A program made the position numbers and the translations under genes. The notes below the pieces were generated by a model. The model saw only the letters and a list, made by a program, of their open reading frames with translations. It had not been told where the DNA came from and ran no database searches. A stretch of 64,000 nt of DNA from Thermobacillus xylanilyticus (GTDB lineage: Bacteria > Bacillota > Bacilli > Paenibacillales > Paenibacillaceae), in NCBI RefSeq assembly GCF_907165215.1, contig NZ_CAJRAY010000041.1, forward strand, positions 19,637-83,636. The letters run 5' to 3'. The number at the start of each line of letters is the position of its first letter. Within the stretch, counting starts at the first letter, position 1. Positions 62,224 to 64,000 of the stretch are shown here, one piece after another.

Positions 62224-62868
62224 ATGACGATCATCGCGCCTTCGATCCTGTCGGCCGATTTCGGCCGGCTGGCGGAGGAGATTGCCGATGCCGAGCGCAG
62301 CGGCGGCGACTGGATTCATATCGATGTCATGGACGGCATGTTCGTGCCGAACATCACGTTCGGTCCGCCGGTCATCAAGGCGGTCCGCGGCGCGACCCGG
62401 CTGCCGTTCGACGTTCATCTCATGATCGAGCGCCCGGAGCGGTATCTGGCCGATTTTGCCGCTGCCGGCGCGGACCGGATTACGGTGCATGCCGAAGCGT
62501 GCGTCCATCTGCATCGCGTCGTCGGACAGATCAAGGAGCTCGGGCTGCCGGCGGGGGTGGCGCTCAACCCGGCGACGCCGCTCGGGTTCGTCGAGCATCT
62601 GCTGGATGATGTCGACCTGATTCTGTGCATGACGGTCAACCCGGGATTCGGGGGCCAGTCGTTCATCCCGTCCGTGCTGGACAAAATCCGGACGCTCAGG
62701 CACATGCTCAACGAACGGGGAAGGGCCGAAGTCCATATCCAGGTGGACGGAGGCATCAACGCGGAGACCGCGCCGCTTGTCAGAGAAGCCGGCGCCGATG
62801 TGCTCGTCGCGGGCAACGCCGTATTCGGACGTTCCGACCGGGCTCAGGCGATTGCCGAATTGCGATAA
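62224..62868 (+). CDS. rpe: Ribulose-phosphate 3-epimerase
   Basis: Interconverts ribulose 5-phosphate and xylulose 5-phosphate in the pentose phosphate pathway. The 214 residues show [37 protein letters not shown] with the metal-binding His and Asp, [27 protein letters not shown] and [23 protein letters not shown] 62224 follows GCGGAGG and starts one base after the rsgA stop. It links to the gluconokinase/gnd step at the left end of the window. Confidence 0.96.
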   Translation: MTIIAPSILSADFGRLAEEIADAERSGGDWIHIDVMDGMFVPNITFGPPVIKAVRGATRLPFDVHLMIERPERYLADFAAAGADRITVHAEACVHLHRVVGQIKELGLPAGVALNPATPLGFVEHLLDDVDLILCMTVNPGFGGQSFIPSVLDKIRTLRHMLNERGRAEVHIQVDGGINAETAPLVREAGADVLVAGNAVFGRSDRAQAIAELR

Positions 62869-62880
62869 GGAGCTGACGCC

Positions 62881-63162
62881 ATGACGGATCAGGAACGTAT
62901 CGGGGGAAAAGACATCTTCTGGCTGTTCGCCTACAGCACGCTGATCGGTGCGATGCTTGTCGCGTTCACGATGATTCCGACGTTCTGGCGGTTTCTTTTC
63001 TCGCTCGGCGCGCTGTTTGCCGGCATCCGCTTCTTCGCCCGGTATGAGCGCATTGCGATGCGGGTATGGCTGTTCATCCTGTCGTTCGTTTATTTCATCC
63101 TCTTCACGATTGTGCTTGTCATGATCTTGTATTCGACAGGACGGATCGCGCCGGCGGATTGA
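62881..63162 (+). CDS. Small membrane protein, unknown function (93 aa)
   Basis: The protein has a short charged N-terminus (MTDQERIGGKD) and three hydrophobic helices (about residues 13-31, 36-52 and 61-83) with aromatic-rich loops (RRFLFSLGALFAGIRFF-like and WLFILSFVYFILFTIVLVMI). There is no recognisable domain. It follows rpe by 12 bases with a GGAG site before the ATG. In B. subtilis thiamine pyrophosphokinase (thiN) occupies this place, but this protein is unrelated in size and sequence. It is likely the last gene of the rpe transcript, as a terminator follows. Confidence 0.8.
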   Translation: MTDQERIGGKDIFWLFAYSTLIGAMLVAFTMIPTFWRFLFSLGALFAGIRFFARYERIAMRVWLFILSFVYFILFTIVLVMILYSTGRIAPAD

Positions 63163-63205
63163 AACGGAAGCTCCCGCGGAATAGGACAAAACGGTGATGC
63201 ATAGG

Positions 63206-63241
63206 ATGGTTACAGGAGCGAGACACCTGTAACCATTTTTT
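63206..63241 (+). terminator. Rho-independent terminator of the rpe transcript
   Basis: An eleven-pair perfect stem (ATGGTTACAGG at 63206-63216, CCTGTAACCAT at 63226-63236) with a nine-base loop is followed by a T-run (63236-63241), 44 bases after the membrane protein stop and before spoVM. Confidence 0.95.
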
Positions 63242-63296
63242 ATGTCCGTGTATATAAGTGGATTGACGATGGGCGCGCCGAAGGAGGGGATGAGCC

Positions 63297-63377
63297 GTGA
63301 AGTTTTATACGATCAAGCTGCCGAAATTTCTGGGCGGAATCGTGCGAGCGATCCTGAATACGTTCCAGAAGAACTGA
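63297..63377 (+). CDS. spoVM: Stage V sporulation protein M
   Basis: A 26-residue amphipathic peptide that recognises the curved forespore membrane and recruits SpoIVA for spore-coat assembly. The coding sequence reads MKFYTIKLPKFLGGIVRA at its start, identical to B. subtilis SpoVM over those 18 residues, then differs in the last eight. Pro9, critical for curvature recognition, is present. The start is GTG at 63297, eight bases after AAGGAGG. It stands alone behind a terminator, between rpe and rpmB, the same place as in B. subtilis. Its promoter, expected to depend on sigma-E, could not be assigned with confidence. This gene also proves an endospore-forming lineage. Confidence 0.97.
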   Translation: MKFYTIKLPKFLGGIVRAILNTFQKN

Positions 63378-63477
63378 CCTCCGCCGCCCCGGCTGCCGGG
63401 CAATGCCGGGCGCTACAAGCGCGCCGGCTCCATCCGGCGCGTCGGCGCGGCTCGTCGCATCATCAGCATGCCAAACG

Positions 63478-63512
63478 AAACAAGTACCTGTACCGACAGG
63501 TGCTTGTTTTTT
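63478..63512 (+). terminator. Rho-independent terminator after spoVM
   Basis: A fourteen-pair stem with one G-U pair (63478-63491 with 63496-63509), a four-base loop and a T-run to 63512, about 100 bases after the spoVM stop. Confidence 0.92.
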
Positions 63513-63546
63513 ATCCCCGTCATCCTCAGACCCTGCGCATACAACA

Positions 63547-63578
63547 AACTCCCGATGCAGCGGGTGCATGCGGGAGTT
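63547..63578 (-). terminator. Terminator of rpmB
   Basis: On the minus strand, a long stem (63565-63578 with 63547-63559, one bulged base) and a GCGGG loop lie about 40 bases beyond the rpmB stop. A T-run is weak, so it may be a stem-loop terminator of moderate strength. Confidence 0.65.
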
Positions 63579-63619
63579 CGTGTTCAATCTTCGGTTATGC
63601 CGAATGCCGGCGGCCGCGA

Positions 63620-63808
63620 TCAAACGCGGGTGACCTTGCCGGATTTGAGCGCGCGGGTGCTGACCCATACGCGTTTCGGTTTGCCGTTTACCAGAATGCG
63701 CACTTTCTGGACGTTCACGCCCCACGTGCGGCGGTTGCGGTTGTTGGCGTGCGAAACATGATTGCCTCTGCCCGGCGCTTTGCCGGTTACGAAACATTTG
63801 CGGGACAT
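63620..63808 (-). CDS. rpmB: 50S ribosomal protein L28
   Basis: Large-subunit protein near the L1 stalk base. The 62 residues ([53 protein letters not shown]) match Bacillus L28. Cys5 is the only cysteine, so this is the zinc-free form. The ATG at 63808 follows AAGGAGG at nine bases; an ATG two codons upstream is too close to it. It is transcribed opposite to the spoVM cluster. Confidence 0.96.
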   Translation of the reverse strand: MSRKCFVTGKAPGRGNHVSHANNRNRRTWGVNVQKVRILVNGKPKRVWVSTRALKSGKVTRV

Positions 63809-63897
63809 CGACATACACCTCCTTCAACCGGATGCGGCGCGCGATGGAGCCTTCGGCCGCCTGCGGATTGCTTCCGTGCTCACAAGCACACTTGAAT

Positions 63898-63903
63898 ATC
63901 ATA
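63898..63903 (-). promoter_or_regulatory. -10 box of rpmB
   Basis: TATGAT on the minus strand, preceded by TG-N (extended -10), about 90 bases before the rpmB start. The -35 (TGGATT, 17 bases away) is weak. From here to 64000 I see no gene; it is the upstream region of whatever follows. Confidence 0.5.
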
Positions 63904-64000
63904 CCACAGCCCGCGAGGAAAATCCATAGGGCGCTGCAAGTCGTCTGAGTCAAGCCAGTGTGGGCACTTTTTTTGGGGATGATGGATCACGCGAAAAAGA

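Overview
The window looks like chromosomal core DNA from a high-GC, endospore-forming member of the Bacillales, most likely Paenibacillaceae (Paenibacillus, Cohnella or Thermobacillus type). Reasons: nearly every protein resembles a Bacillus-type family (CcpA, AcuA/AcuC/AcsA, YlaN, YlbF/YlbG, RemA, PrkC/PrpC, RqcH, YugN). The sporulation peptide SpoVM is present as a 26-codon gene. A T-box leader precedes tyrS. Gene starts carry strong AGGAGG-type ribosome-binding sites, and several blocks keep the Bacillus subtilis gene order. The species cannot be named from sequence alone. I saw no insertion sequence, prophage, CRISPR array, tRNA or rRNA gene.

Layout. 1-6409: central metabolism: a truncated gluconokinase followed by 6-phosphogluconate dehydrogenase, then aroK, two overlapping fluoride-channel genes, an unusual EPSP synthase (aroA) and a CoA-binding protein. 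6410-7217: a glutamine-rich protein built from about 50-residue tandem repeats, with its own terminator. 7221-12057: PTS transporter EIICBA, enzyme I, a VanZ-like membrane protein and a small zinc-finger protein. 12092-17977: ccpA, the MTA/SAH nucleosidase, and the acetate module (acuC and acuA leftwards, acsA rightwards, with a CcpA-type site in front of acsA). 17986-25902: a class A penicillin-binding protein with fibronectin domains, T-box/tyrS, rpsD and a diguanylate cyclase. 26023-32848: a lipoprotein, an M29 aminopeptidase, a His-less HPr-like protein, ylaN, an Asp23-family protein, ftsW, a yugN-like gene, an M20 amidohydrolase and a CBS protein. 32954-41138: a thermonuclease-like lipoprotein, an XPB-type helicase overlapping a partner protein, ylbF, ylbG, an unknown gene, a LysR regulator and a PHP phosphoesterase. 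41164-49070: rqcH divergent from a calcium P-type ATPase, then dapF and a fused homocysteine methyltransferase/MTHFR. 49325-63377: the long rightward housekeeping cluster remA-gmk-rpoZ-coaBC-priA-def-fmt-rsmB-rlmN-prpC-prkC-rsgA-rpe-(membrane protein)-spoVM. It is closed by rpmB on the opposite strand.

How the genes connect. Carbon regulation is a recurring theme: the PTS permease, enzyme I, CcpA, a CcpA-site-bearing acsA and a Crh/HPr-like protein that keeps the regulatory serine but lacks the catalytic histidine. AcuA and AcuC are the acetylase and deacetylase of AcsA, whose target lysine (residue 550) is present. The remA-spoVM cluster couples nucleotide supply, replication restart, N-terminal formylation and deformylation, rRNA methylation and the PrkC/PrpC signalling pair. 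Compared with B. subtilis as I remember it, acuB, yloC/yicC and thiN are missing from their usual places.

The least explained parts are the HPr-like protein (28046-28288), the glutamine-rich repeat protein (6510-7175), the XPB helicase pair (33971-37755), the 145-residue unknown protein (38811-39248) and the divergent active-site loops of AroA.
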